Position numbers and translations under genes: made by a program. This document shows positions 15,282 to 23,341 of a stretch of DNA of 37,554 nucleotides, one piece after another. Position 1 is the first letter of the stretch. Each line of letters opens with the position of its first letter. The notes below the pieces were generated by a model that ran no database searches, was not told the DNA's origin, and saw only the letters and a program-made list of their open reading frames with translations. Origin of the DNA: VBAS01 sp035318985 (lineage in GTDB: Bacteria; Bacteroidota; Bacteroidia; Chitinophagales; Chitinophagaceae); assembly GCA_035318985.1 (NCBI GenBank), contig DATHDP010000061.1, positions 1 through 37,554 on the forward strand, read 5' to 3'.

Positions 15282-15968
15282 TTAGTCTTTGAGCATTTGC
15301 ATCAAAAGACTCACTCCTTCAGTGGCCGGCTTTTCAATCGCAGTTAGATTTGTTATTTCTGAAGTATAAGGAACTCGTTTATCAATAATATATTTTGGAA
15401 TATGCCTTGCAGCATAATCCACTAAACCCGCAGCTGGATAAACCACCAATGATGTACCCACTACAACAAAAATATCTGCACTTCTAACAAGAGGGATAGC
15501 TTCTTCAATTTTAGGAACAGGCTCTTCAAACCAAACAATATAAGGCCGAAGCTGCTCACCATCTTCAGCTTTATCTCCTATTTTGATATCATCTTTTATT
15601 TCATAAATAAGTTCATCATTTCTTTCACTTCGCATTTTAAAGATCTCTCCGTGCAAGTGCAACACATTTGTAGAACCTGCTCGTTCATGCAAGTCATCTA
15701 TATTTTGAGTAATGATCGTTACGTCAAAATCCTTTTCCAATTCTGCTAAACCAAAATGAGCAGCATTAGGTTGCGCATCCAATACATTTTTTCTTCGGTA
15801 ATTATAAAACTCCAAAACAAGCTTTGGATCTTTTCTCCATCCACGTGGTGTAGCCACATCTTCAATATTGTATCCTTCCCAAAGTCCATCGCTGTCACGA
15901 AATGTTTTTAATCCACTTTCTGCACTGACACCAGCACCGCTAAGAACAACAAGTTTCTTTTTGTTCAT
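15282..15968 (-). CDS. Sir2-family NAD-dependent protein deacylase lacking zinc cysteines
   Basis: 228 aa. NAD-binding motifs GAGVSAESGLKTFR (11-24) and TQNIDDLHERAG (87-98) and the catalytic His in HLHGE (H106) are present. FYNYRR (54-59) supplies the Tyr-x-x-Arg (Y55, R58) that selects acidic acyl groups in SIRT5/CobB-type sirtuins, so desuccinylation or demalonylation is plausible. The usual four zinc-binding cysteines are absent: the segment after H106 (~110-140) has none. Overall it resembles CobB. A near-ideal promoter sits 4 nt upstream, with its -33 element in the loop of a perfect palindrome. Confidence 0.88.
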   Translation of the reverse strand: MNKKKLVVLSGAGVSAESGLKTFRDSDGLWEGYNIEDVATPRGWRKDPKLVLEFYNYRRKNVLDAQPNAAHFGLAELEKDFDVTIITQNIDDLHERAGSTNVLHLHGEIFKMRSERNDELIYEIKDDIKIGDKAEDGEQLRPYIVWFEEPVPKIEEAIPLVRSADIFVVVGTSLVVYPAAGLVDYAARHIPKYIIDKRVPYTSEITNLTAIEKPATEGVSLLMQMLKD

Positions 15969-15972
15969 GGAT

Positions 15973-16003
15973 CAAATGTACTAAACCGGGTTATCCATTC
16001 AAA
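15973..16003 (-). promoter_or_regulatory. Bacteroidota-type promoter of the sirtuin gene
   Basis: On the minus strand: TTTG (complement of 16000-16003), 19 nt, TACATTTG (complement of 15973-15980), 4 nt, ATG. This matches the -33/-7 consensus exactly and implies a leaderless or nearly leaderless mRNA. Confidence 0.75.
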
Positions 16004-16017
16004 TAGATAACCCGGTT
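15984..16017. terminator. Perfect 12-bp palindrome: terminator or operator
   Basis: AACCGGGTTATC (15984-15995) pairs with GATAACCCGGTT (16006-16017) over a 10-nt loop. It follows the stop of the minus-strand VWA gene and so may be its terminator, though the T-run is only three bases. It also covers the spacer and -33 region of the sirtuin promoter, so it could be an operator. Confidence 0.6.
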
Positions 16018-16033
16018 ATTGCGTTGGTTAAAA

Positions 16034-17740
16034 TTATTTTTTTACAAATGATGTAGCAGATTCAACAAGACGAACAAATTCTGACCTGTATCCATTGTCA
16101 TCTTTACCTTTTGCACTCTTAGCCAACAACACCACTTGTGAAAATGATGATTGTTGCTTGTATTCTGAATCCCTTAATAACAATCCAAACTCAGCAACTG
16201 ATGCTGAAAACCGGAAATTCTCAGACGTATTTTCTAATTTTAGTTGAGAATCGATCACAGGGTGATTTATCAATTTACTCACTTCACCTACAGGGTCTTT
16301 GTATCTAAGCTTTATCGTCATGATCTCCGGAGAATTTTCGTCAGCTATTCCTTTATCATTAACCTGGTATTTTAGAGGATCAACTGTTTTAATAAAACTA
16401 TCTTTTATCCCTGCAGGAATTATTTCATAAAGCGCCGTTACAGTATGACCAGAGCCAAGTTCTCCTGCATCTTTTGTATCATCATTAAAATCTTCTGACG
16501 CAAGCATTCTATTTTCGTAGCCAATTAAACGATAGGCCTGCACTTTGGAAGGATTAAATTCAATTTGGATTTTCACATCTTTAGCAATTGTAAATAATGT
16601 ACTTCCAAATTCATTTACTAAAACCTTTTTTGCCTCATTAATATTATCAATGTAAGAATGATTGCCATTTCCCTTATCGGCCAATTGTTGCATTTTATTA
16701 TCCTGATAATTTCCCATACCATAGCCAAGAACAGAAAGAAATACACCAGCCTTTCTTTCATTCTCTATCAAACGAACTAATTCATCATCACTTGACACTC
16801 CTACATTAAAATCGCCATCGGTGGCAAGAATAATACGATTATTACCTTCTTTTATAAAATTATCTTTTGCTACTTTATATGCCAGCAGGATACCTTCTCC
16901 TCCTGCAGTTGACCCCCCCGCTTCAAGATCATTAATGGCTTCTTTAATTTTTGCTTTATTACTTCCATTTGTTGTTGGCAAAACAAGACCTGCATTTCCT
17001 GCATAAACAACAATAGCAACCTTATCCTTTTCACTAAGCTGATCAACGAGCATACTTAATGAGGCTTGCACAAGTGGCAGCTTGTTTGGCTCATTCATTG
17101 AACCAGATACATCGATCAAAAAAACCATATTGGAAGGTGGTAATTTGTCAAGAGGGATCTCTTTTCCTTGTAAACCTATATGCACTAATCTATGTTGAGT
17201 ATTCCATGGGCAATCAGAAATTTCTGTATTCACAGTAAAGGGTTCATCATTTTCGGGTTTAGGATAAACGTAATCAAAGTAATTTATCATTTCCTCGATA
17301 CGAACTGCGCCTGCCGGTGGTAGTGACCCGTTTTCTAAATAGCGACGAACGTTGCTATAAGCAGCTTCATCTACATCGATGGAAAATGTTGAAAGAGGGT
17401 TTTTGGTAGCGGCTAGAAATTTATTTTCTACAATATTGTCATAATCTTCAGTGTTAAACGCTTGCTTTTCTTCCAGTTTATTAATTAGTGATTGATCTTT
17501 GATACCATCCTGATCAACCGTTTTTATCTCTCGGTCTTCTACAATTGTCGTTTGTTGATAATCAACAGAAGTTTCTTGCTTTGGAAGCGGAGGCTCTGAT
17601 TGCTTAAGATCGGTTACTTTCAGCTCCCGGATTTGAGAGATAGAATGTGTTGCCTTATCCGAACTTTTTGTTTTCTCATTGCAGGCAATGACAGAGAATA
17701 GTAGCAGTAATACTGCCAACAGTTGGCGAATTATTTTCAT
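16034..17740 (-). CDS. VWA-domain lipoprotein, YfbK-like
   Basis: 568 aa. An N-terminal hydrophobic stretch ends in a lipobox VIAC (C20), so it is probably a lipoprotein. A von Willebrand-type N-terminal extension (~100-190, FSIDVDEAAYSNVRRYLENG) precedes the VWA domain, whose MIDAS motif is DVSGSM (D210, S212, S214). A C-terminal region (~400-568) matches the DUF3520-type end of YfbK-like proteins. These proteins bind a divalent metal and presumably another protein in the envelope; their function is unsettled. Upstream residues 21-100 are a low-complexity linker. No TonB or MoxR partner is adjacent. Confidence 0.85.
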   Translation of the reverse strand: MKIIRQLLAVLLLLFSVIACNEKTKSSDKATHSISQIRELKVTDLKQSEPPLPKQETSVDYQQTTIVEDREIKTVDQDGIKDQSLINKLEEKQAFNTEDYDNIVENKFLAATKNPLSTFSIDVDEAAYSNVRRYLENGSLPPAGAVRIEEMINYFDYVYPKPENDEPFTVNTEISDCPWNTQHRLVHIGLQGKEIPLDKLPPSNMVFLIDVSGSMNEPNKLPLVQASLSMLVDQLSEKDKVAIVVYAGNAGLVLPTTNGSNKAKIKEAINDLEAGGSTAGGEGILLAYKVAKDNFIKEGNNRIILATDGDFNVGVSSDDELVRLIENERKAGVFLSVLGYGMGNYQDNKMQQLADKGNGNHSYIDNINEAKKVLVNEFGSTLFTIAKDVKIQIEFNPSKVQAYRLIGYENRMLASEDFNDDTKDAGELGSGHTVTALYEIIPAGIKDSFIKTVDPLKYQVNDKGIADENSPEIMTIKLRYKDPVGEVSKLINHPVIDSQLKLENTSENFRFSASVAEFGLLLRDSEYKQQSSFSQVVLLAKSAKGKDDNGYRSEFVRLVESATSFVKK

Positions 17741-17961
17741 GGCTATATTTTTTATGTGTTCAATAAAAGAGATGCAATAAATTTATTTTTGCATAAACAA
17801 ATGCACAAGTTTAAATAGCGGTACAGCTAAACAGTAATCTTTAATTTAAAAATAATAGATGTGAAGATTGATTCCTCAGATAAGAAAAAGGTAACCTTAT
17901 CTAAATAGAAAATAAATGTAAAAAGGAATTTTACTAATAGAAGTTAAAACAAAATATCAAG

Positions 17962-18372
17962 CTACTTGTCTCCTGCAAGTTCCATAACCACTTCCCACTC
18001 TTTATCACTTACCGGTTGAGTGGAAAGCCGACCAATTCGAACCAGCGCCATATTTGCAAGTCGTTTATCTTTTTTTATTGTTTCAAGTGTCACCGGCTTT
18101 TTTAATTTCCTCACCGGTTTCAAATCAACTGCGGACCAGCGGTCATCATCCGTAGTTGGGTCCTGGTAAGCTTCTTTTATTACTTTGGCAATGCCAACGA
18201 TATCGGTGCCTTCGTTGCTATGATAAAAAAATACTTCGTCGCCTTTTTTCATACTGCGTAAATGAAGACGTGCTGCATAATTCCTGACCCCGCTCCAGCA
18301 AGTTTGTCCTTCTTTTACAAAATCATCCCATGAATAAGTATCAGGTTCTGATTTGACTAGCCAGTATGACAT
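17962..18372 (-). CDS. EVE-domain protein
   Basis: 136 aa, a complete single EVE domain: WLVKSEPDTYSWDDFVKEG at the N-terminus, CWSGVRNYAARLHLRSMKKG, then DEVFFYHSN and IVGIAKVIKEAYQDPT. EVE belongs to the PUA-like fold and related YTH/EVE domains bind modified nucleotides in RNA or DNA. Standalone bacterial EVE proteins of this size (the YP_/thymocyte nuclear protein 1 type) are widespread in core genomes, so a defence role is not implied. It is the last gene of the minus-strand run from pdhA, 83 nt after the LutA-like gene. Confidence 0.9.
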   Translation of the reverse strand: MSYWLVKSEPDTYSWDDFVKEGQTCWSGVRNYAARLHLRSMKKGDEVFFYHSNEGTDIVGIAKVIKEAYQDPTTDDDRWSAVDLKPVRKLKKPVTLETIKKDKRLANMALVRIGRLSTQPVSDKEWEVVMELAGDK

Positions 18373-18373
18373 A

Positions 18374-18450
18374 AAGTAAAAATTTAAAAGTCAAAAATAA
18401 AAAATGTTTATTTGAGCGGGGATTTCTTTTGAGTTTTTAGTTTTGACTTT
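18374..18450. repeat. A/T-rich inverted word pair between EVE and LutA-like genes
   Basis: AAAAGTCAAAAATAAAAAA on the left is complementary, with a few mismatches, to TTTTTAGTTTTGACTTTTT on the right. It belongs to the same class of degenerate words (AAAAGTCAAAACTCAAAA-like) seen at 26287-26325. Confidence 0.5.
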
Positions 18451-18455
18451 TTACA

Positions 18456-19175
18456 TCACCACCCACTCGCCAATACATCCGCAATATGCATGGTTTGCAA
18501 ACTGTAACCCTTGTTCTTGATGTATCCATCTAAATGCATAAGACAGGAAAGATCGGTTGAGATGAGATAATTAGCTTTTGTCAATAATGCATTTTCAACT
18601 TTCTGTTCACCCATTCCAATAGAGATAGGTTCAAATTTTACCGCAAATGTTCCACCAAAGCCACAACAAGTTTCTACATCATGCATTTCATGAAGCTCCA
18701 AACCTTTTACATGTGATAAAAGTTTCCTGGGCTCTTCCTTGATCCGGCATTCTCTTAATCCTGCACAGCTATCATGATAAGTTGCTTTTCCATTTAATAC
18801 GGCTCCCACATGTTCTACCTGTAAAACTTTTACCATGAATTCCGAGAACTCAAACACTCTTCTATTCAATTCTTTTACCTGGTTATGTACTGAAGAATTA
18901 TCAAGCAGTTTTGAATAATAATTTCTTACAAAGCCTGCACAGCTTGCACTTGGTGTTACTATGTAATCAGATCCACTAAAGTCTTTTACAAATTTTATAC
19001 ATACCGTTCTTGCCTCATCCCAAAAACCGGCATTGAAGGCCGGTTGTCCGCAGCAGGTTTGTTTTGTATTATAAGTAACAGTGCAGCCAGCTTTCTCCAG
19101 CACCTTGACCATGTTAAATCCTGTTTGGGGATAAAGCTGGTCAACAAAACATGGTATGAATAATTGTACGTTCAT
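18456..19175 (-). CDS. LutA/GlcF-type (Fe-S)-binding CCG-domain protein
   Basis: 239 aa with two CCG domains: KQTCCGQPAFNAGFWDEA (~40-57) and HDVETCCGFGGTFAVKFEPI (~177-196), plus the SASCAGFVRNYY and CAGLREC cysteine motifs. This is the layout of LutA (YkgE), one of three subunits (LutABC) that oxidise L-lactate to pyruvate through Fe-S clusters; the CCG modules bind Fe-S or contact heterodisulfide-type partners. LutB and LutC are not in the window, so it is either encoded apart from them or acts with another oxidoreductase. The start ATG directly abuts a palindromic repeat (19176-19207). Confidence 0.85.
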   Translation of the reverse strand: MNVQLFIPCFVDQLYPQTGFNMVKVLEKAGCTVTYNTKQTCCGQPAFNAGFWDEARTVCIKFVKDFSGSDYIVTPSASCAGFVRNYYSKLLDNSSVHNQVKELNRRVFEFSEFMVKVLQVEHVGAVLNGKATYHDSCAGLRECRIKEEPRKLLSHVKGLELHEMHDVETCCGFGGTFAVKFEPISIGMGEQKVENALLTKANYLISTDLSCLMHLDGYIKNKGYSLQTMHIADVLASGW

Positions 19176-19207
19176 TAGCCCCCTGTCCCCCTAAAGGGGG
19201 AACTTAG
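19176..19207 (+). repeat. TAGCCCC...GGGACTT palindromic repeat, copy A
   Basis: Begins TAGCCCCCTGTCCCCCTAAA and ends GGGGGAACTTAG. It contains an internal CCCCC/GGGGG palindrome. It sits immediately upstream of the LutA-like start codon and is inverted relative to copy B, 100 nt away. Confidence 0.75.
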
Positions 19208-19296
19208 ATTTATAAAGTTTAATTATTTTCTGATAGCCTATTATTCGTAACTATATTTTTATTTCATGCTGCTGCAAAGAAATTGTCAAAAAAAGA

Positions 19297-19803
19297 TCAC
19301 TTCGACCTAAGTCCCCCTTTGGTGGACAGGGGTATCATTTTAATGGCGGTCACTGCCGCTTCCTCTCCCTTATGCCCATGCTTCCCTCCAATTCTTTCCT
19401 TTGCCTGTAATTCATTATCTACTGTTAACACACCAAAAATAGTAGGAACTGGCAACAAAAGATTTAGCTGAACTACGCCATCGGTCACTGCTTTGCACAC
19501 ATAATCAAAATGTGGCGTATCTCCACGGATAACACAACCCAATGCAACAAATGCATCAGGCTTTTTCTTTTTAGCTTTCTTTTCGAAATAATTTTTTATA
19601 GCGAACGGAATTTCAAAAGCGCCGGGAACTGTTATGGTAATTATTTTTTTCACTTTAAGTGCTTCTAATTTCTCCCTGCATCCTTTTTCCAGTTCATCAA
19701 CAATAGCTGCATTCCATTCCGTCTTAACCAAAACAATAAAGGCATTCTTTTTAGGAATGCCCGTATCTGTATTTAAAAGTTTACTGTTGGTAACTTCAGC
19801 CAT
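19297..19803 (-). CDS. ribH: 6,7-dimethyl-8-ribityllumazine synthase with repeat-encoded tail
   Basis: 168 aa. It condenses 5-amino-6-ribitylaminouracil with dihydroxybutanone phosphate, the penultimate step of riboflavin synthesis, in a cytoplasmic oligomer. Family motifs are clear: TEWNAAI, TVPGAFEIPFAIK, ALGCVIRGDTPHFDYVC with the catalytic His, and VPTIFGVLTVDN, then ERIGGKHGHKGEEAAVTAIK. After this the usual final helix (MANL-type) is replaced by IPLSTKGGLRSK, which is encoded by repeat copy B. The gene starts 7 nt before the end of the TPR gene's downstream spacer, so it is in an operon with it. The swapped tail probably sits on the oligomer surface and is tolerated. Confidence 0.93.
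   Translation of the reverse strand: MAEVTNSKLLNTDTGIPKKNAFIVLVKTEWNAAIVDELEKGCREKLEALKVKKIITITVPGAFEIPFAIKNYFEKKAKKKKPDAFVALGCVIRGDTPHFDYVCKAVTDGVVQLNLLLPVPTIFGVLTVDNELQAKERIGGKHGHKGEEAAVTAIKMIPLSTKGGLRSK
19307..19334 (-). repeat. TAGCCCC...GGGACTT palindromic repeat, copy B (inside ribH)
   Basis: On the minus strand it begins TACCCCTGTCCACCAAAG and ends GGGGACTTAG, matching copy A with a few changes. It is read as the last codons of ribH. Confidence 0.75.
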
Positions 19804-19810
19804 TAATTAT

Positions 19811-20485
19811 TTAATTAAAAATATTATGCATAGCAAGATATTTTTCTGACTCATTATATGCCTGCGTATTTGGAAATCTTTCTTTGATCTCTTTGAATAT
19901 ATCAATTGCTTCGTTGGTCTTTCCGTTTTTATCTGCAAGTAATGCCGCAAAGAGAAGAGCTTCGCCAGCATTATGAATATCTTCCGGAAAATGATTAGCT
20001 GATTTTTTATAACTGGCAATCGCATCTTCATTTTTTCCAAGTTCAGAATATGCATCACCTAATAATTTATAAGCTCTTGCCTGCACTTGCTTTTCTGAAG
20101 TAGAGAACTCTTTCAGTTGTTTAACAGCATTATTGAAATCACCTGTTCTCAAATAACAATCGCCGGCATAAAAATGAGCAAGATTACCAGCATCTGTACC
20201 GCCATATTCTTTGATCACTCTTACAAATCCCCAATGGATACCATCGCCATTCAATGCTTTTTGTAAGCTATCCATCCGGTAATATTCTTCGGCTTTATAC
20301 ATTGCATCAACCGCTTTTTCTGTATTGGGTTTTACAATAAAATTTTTGTAAGCATACCAACCACCTACTGCCAACACAACAACAGCAAGAACAACCGTAA
20401 TTTGTTTTTGATAGCGGGTCCAAAAATCCTGCGCCTTTGCAATTATTTCTTCATTTTCGTGTGCCATCACATTTTTCTCAGCCAT
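19811..20485 (-). CDS. Membrane-anchored TPR protein
   Basis: 224 aa. A short cytoplasmic N-terminus is followed by one membrane span (~29-49, ITVVLAVVVLAVGGWYAYKN) and a periplasmic domain with TPR repeats (e.g. LAHFYAGDCYLRTGDFNNAV, AYKLLGDAYSELGKNEDAIA). The layout matches the YfgM/TolA-binding-like TPR_21 family, whose E. coli member works with periplasmic chaperones at the Sec translocon; that role is inferred only. It lies 7 nt upstream of ribH and 74 nt downstream of pdhA on the same strand. Confidence 0.8.
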   Translation of the reverse strand: MAEKNVMAHENEEIIAKAQDFWTRYQKQITVVLAVVVLAVGGWYAYKNFIVKPNTEKAVDAMYKAEEYYRMDSLQKALNGDGIHWGFVRVIKEYGGTDAGNLAHFYAGDCYLRTGDFNNAVKQLKEFSTSEKQVQARAYKLLGDAYSELGKNEDAIASYKKSANHFPEDIHNAGEALLFAALLADKNGKTNEAIDIFKEIKERFPNTQAYNESEKYLAMHNIFN

Positions 20486-20533
20486 TTTTTTATTTTAATA
20501 ATTAAAGTTTTCTCGATTTATTTAGAATCTTCC

Positions 20534-20562
20534 AAAGTCCCTTTTAGGGGATTTAGGGGCTA
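20534..20562 (-). repeat. TAGCCCC...GGGACTT palindromic repeat, copy C (supplies pdhA stop)
   Basis: On the minus strand it begins TAGCCCCTAAATCCCCTAAA and ends AGGGACTTT. Its first three bases are the pdhA stop codon. Same family as copies A and B. Confidence 0.75.
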
Positions 20563-21585
20563 GTCAACTATAAAAGGATAATTTTTATCCATGTAAACAT
20601 CTTTCAGCACTTCGTCATCACCAGGAAATGGACTTTCTTCGGCAAACTTTACAGAACCCGCAACGATACCATCAATTCTATCATCGATCACTTTCAGATC
20701 TTCTTCTTTGGCAAATCCATTTGAAAGAATAGTTGCACGTACCTGCGTAAGAGGATCCTGTTCTTTGTACTCATCCACTTCTTCCTTACTGCGATATTTC
20801 TGCGGATCACTTATTGAATGACCTTTGTAACGATAAGTTTTCATCTCAAGTAAAGTGGGTCCGCCTTTTTCTCTTGCCCTCTTTACCGCACGACCAACTG
20901 CTTCATGCACAGCTTCCGCACTCATTCCATTTACCGCATCGGCTGGCATTTCGTAGCCATCAGCCAGTTTATAAATATCAATTACATTACTTGTACGTTC
21001 AACTGAAGTACCCATAGCGTAATTGTTATTCTCGCAAATAAAAATTACAGGCAACTTCCATAACATGGCCAGGTTGAATGTTTCGTGCAAAATTCCCTGG
21101 CGTGCGGCTCCATCTCCAAAAAAGCAAAGAATCACATTATCAGTGCCACGATACTGTTCAGCAAAAGCAAGACCGGCGCCAGTTCCAATTTGAGCACCTA
21201 CTATTCCATGACCACCCCAAAAACCAACTTCCTTTCCAAAAAAGTGCATGCTTCCACCCTTGCCCTTCGCACAACCTGTTGCCTTGCCATATAATTCAGC
21301 CATACAACTATTCACATCGACACCTTTTGCAATAGCCAAACCGTGATCACGGTAAGCCGTAATAAATCCGTCTTCAGGACGGGTGGCGGTCATACATCCT
21401 GCAGCAATTGCTTCCTGCCCGATATAAGCATGGAAGAATCCGCGGATCTTACCTTCCATTTTGTACTTCTCTTCTGCCATCAGTTCAAACTGACGGATAA
21501 GCTGCATCAGCTCATACCAATAGAGATATGTTTCTTTAGAAAATTTCGTAGCCACAGGCTTCAAAGTTGGGGTTGATTCTGCCAT
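20560..21585 (-). CDS. pdhA: Pyruvate dehydrogenase E1 component, alpha subunit
   Basis: 341 aa. With E1-beta and thiamine diphosphate it decarboxylates pyruvate and passes the acetyl group to lipoyl-E2, feeding acetyl-CoA to the TCA cycle. The thiamine diphosphate motif begins FFGDGAARQG and ends FICENNNYAMGT. The phosphorylation-loop region TYRYKGHSISDPQKYRSKEE matches pyruvate-type E1-alpha rather than branched-chain enzymes. Length is standard. The beta subunit is not adjacent. The stop codon TAG is the first three bases of palindromic repeat copy C. Confidence 0.94.
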   Translation of the reverse strand: MAESTPTLKPVATKFSKETYLYWYELMQLIRQFELMAEEKYKMEGKIRGFFHAYIGQEAIAAGCMTATRPEDGFITAYRDHGLAIAKGVDVNSCMAELYGKATGCAKGKGGSMHFFGKEVGFWGGHGIVGAQIGTGAGLAFAEQYRGTDNVILCFFGDGAARQGILHETFNLAMLWKLPVIFICENNNYAMGTSVERTSNVIDIYKLADGYEMPADAVNGMSAEAVHEAVGRAVKRAREKGGPTLLEMKTYRYKGHSISDPQKYRSKEEVDEYKEQDPLTQVRATILSNGFAKEEDLKVIDDRIDGIVAGSVKFAEESPFPGDDEVLKDVYMDKNYPFIVD

Positions 21586-21599
21586 AAATTAAGCGGGGG

Positions 21600-21607
21600 C
21601 AAAAATA
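21600..21607 (-). promoter_or_regulatory. -7 box TATTTTTG of pdhA
   Basis: The minus strand reads TATTTTTG, an exact TAnnTTTG match, 14 nt before the ATG. No clear -33 element was seen at normal spacing. Confidence 0.5.
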
Positions 21608-21611
21608 AGGC

Positions 21612-21840
21612 AAACTTGTCAGATTTCAGATTGCAGATTTAGATTTAAGATGGGTATTTTTTATATGGTTACCAGCTTTCTAGCCTTGATTTGGCGTCCC
21701 TTGCGTCGCACTCTTGTATTGAATCAATTCTACTCCATAATTTCTCGCAGCGATCACAACGATTAGGCGGCGCAAACGTTGCGAGCTTTGCTCCTTTGCG
21801 TTCTTTGTGTGAAACTTATTTTTCAAATTGAAAGAAAGGC
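21612..21840. repeat. Degenerate repeats between pdhA and recF
   Basis: 21618-21650 is an ATTTCAGATTGCAGATTTAG-like tandem word. About 21740-21825 contains the word type GCGCAAACGTTGCGAGC ... TTTGCGTTCTTTGTGTGAAA, a dispersed repeat style frequent in Bacteroidota intergenic DNA. No gene is supported in this ~290-bp divergent region. Confidence 0.45.
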
Positions 21841-21875
21841 AACAACTCAAAACTTACAATTAATATTGCAACAAG

Positions 21876-22955
21876 TTGCTACAACTACATTCCATATCAA
21901 TCACCCAGTTTAAAAACTACAGTAACCGTTCATTTCGATTTACAGAACGCATAGTTGGCATTTGCGGTAATAATGGCGTTGGCAAAACCAATCTTTTGGA
22001 TGCGATACATTATCTCTGTTTTACCAAAAGTTATTTTACCAGAGATGTTCTAAATATTCAAAACGGGCAAACTGGTTTTAGAGTAGATGGCGACCTGGAA
22101 CTAAATGAGAAAAAAGAAAAGGCCGTCTGCATACTTCGTGAAACTGGGAAGAAAGAGTTTTCAATAAATGATTCGGGCTATGAAAAATTCTCAGAACACA
22201 TCGGCCATTATCCCTGCGTTATCATTGCCCCCGACGATATACAGATCATTACGGATGGCAGCGAAGAAAGAAGAAGATTTTTAGATGCGTTGCTTTCACA
22301 GATAGATAAAGACTATTTGCAAAGCCTGATCACCTATAATAAAATTCTTCTACAGCGCAATTCCCTGTTAAAAGGTTTTTATGAAACAGGAAACAAGAAT
22401 CTTTCGCTACTTGATGTATTCGATCAACAATTATTAAAGCCCGGAGAATACATTTTTAAAACCCGTAAACAATTTCTCATTTCATTTTTACCGCAAGTAA
22501 AAAAACTTTATTCGGAAATAGCGAGACAGGAAGAAGAAATAGAACTGCATTTTCAAAGCGAATTAAATCAATGCACATTTGCTGAATTATTGCATTTGAA
22601 CAGGCAAAGAGATATGGCCGCACAAAGAACAACCGGCGGCATTCATCGTGATGACCTGGTCTTTAATCTCAGTGGCCAATTATTCAAAAATATCGCTTCA
22701 CAAGGCCAGCGAAAAAGTTTGCTCTTTTCACTAAAGCTTGCAGAAATGGATGTGTTAAAAGAAAATAAAGGTTTCCCCCCTCTCCTTTTGTTGGACGATG
22801 TTTTTGAAAAATTAGATGAAGACCGCATAGCAAATCTTCTTCGCCGTGTTTGTATTGAAAACAATGGACAGGTTTTTATTACGGACACAAACCAGGAAAG
22901 GCTTTCAGAACATTTGAATGTACTTGATACAAATTACCAACTTATAATACTATGA
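21876..22955 (+). CDS. recF: DNA replication and repair protein RecF
   Basis: 359 aa. RecF is an SMC/ABC-type ATPase that, with RecO and RecR, loads RecA at gapped DNA. Walker A is GNNGVGKT (31-38), the ABC signature region SQGQRKSLLFSLKLAE lies near 273, and Walker B LLLLDDVFEKLD near 303. The start is TTG (21876): MLQLHSISITQFKNY aligns with RecF N-termini, and an in-frame stop (21861) leaves no earlier option. The next gene downstream is DciA-like, the usual recF neighbourhood in this phylum, but dnaA and dnaN are not here. Confidence 0.93.
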   Translation: MLQLHSISITQFKNYSNRSFRFTERIVGICGNNGVGKTNLLDAIHYLCFTKSYFTRDVLNIQNGQTGFRVDGDLELNEKKEKAVCILRETGKKEFSINDSGYEKFSEHIGHYPCVIIAPDDIQIITDGSEERRRFLDALLSQIDKDYLQSLITYNKILLQRNSLLKGFYETGNKNLSLLDVFDQQLLKPGEYIFKTRKQFLISFLPQVKKLYSEIARQEEEIELHFQSELNQCTFAELLHLNRQRDMAAQRTTGGIHRDDLVFNLSGQLFKNIASQGQRKSLLFSLKLAEMDVLKENKGFPPLLLLDDVFEKLDEDRIANLLRRVCIENNGQVFITDTNQERLSEHLNVLDTNYQLIIL

Positions 22956-23045
22956 GATGATAGCGGATAGATGATAGATGACAACTCATTACCATGGAAA
23001 CATTCTCACACTATCATTTATCATCTGTCATTTATCATCTAAGCA
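22955..23045. repeat. Degenerate ATCATTTATCATCT word pair after recF
   Basis: Left words (GATGATAGCGGATAGATGATAG, 22957-) and right words (ATCATTTATCATCTGTCATT, 23010-23040) are roughly inverted and can pair. They open a false N-terminal extension of the next ORF. Confidence 0.55.
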
Positions 23046-23047
23046 AC

Positions 23048-23055
23048 TATCTTTG
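23048..23055 (+). promoter_or_regulatory. -7 box TATCTTTG, leaderless arrangement for DciA-like gene
   Basis: An exact TAnnTTTG match that ends 4 nt before the ATG at 23060. It supports the downstream start over the longer ORF, because transcription would begin near the ATG. Confidence 0.6.
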
Positions 23056-23059
23056 TGCC

Positions 23060-23341
23060 ATGGGTGAATATTCAATCGGTGACGCTCTTGATAAGTTTTT
23101 GGAACAAAGCCGCCTCAGGGGTTCTATCCAAGCTTTGCAGATCGGGGATGTATGGGAAGATATCATGGGTAAAACCATCGCAAGATATACGGAAGAGATC
23201 AGGATCATCAACGATACTCTTTTCATTACTACTCATGTAGGCCCACTAAAACAAGAACTTATTTTCCAAAAGGAAAAAATAAAGCTTCGTGTAAACGAAG
23301 CTTTAGGGAAAAAGATAATTAAAGAGATAGTGGTTAAGTAA
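23060..23341 (+). CDS. DUF721/DciA-like protein
   Basis: 93 aa from ATG 23060. The longer frame from 22994 is rejected because its first 22 residues are encoded by a tandem-word repeat and the promoter box lies inside it. The protein has the DUF721 pattern: YSIGDALDKFLEQSRLRGSI, VWEDIMGKTIARYTEEIRI, then LKQELIFQKEKIKLRVNEAL. DUF721 includes DciA, which loads the replicative helicase DnaB in many bacteria. Position after recF agrees with a replication role. Its last 8 nt overlap the convergent CBS gene. Confidence 0.8.
   Translation: MGEYSIGDALDKFLEQSRLRGSIQALQIGDVWEDIMGKTIARYTEEIRIINDTLFITTHVGPLKQELIFQKEKIKLRVNEALGKKIIKEIVVK

Noticed and set aside
22994..23059. 22-residue N-terminal extension of the DciA-like protein
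   Set aside because: It is encoded by a degenerate tandem word and contains the -7 promoter box; family similarity begins at ATG 23060.
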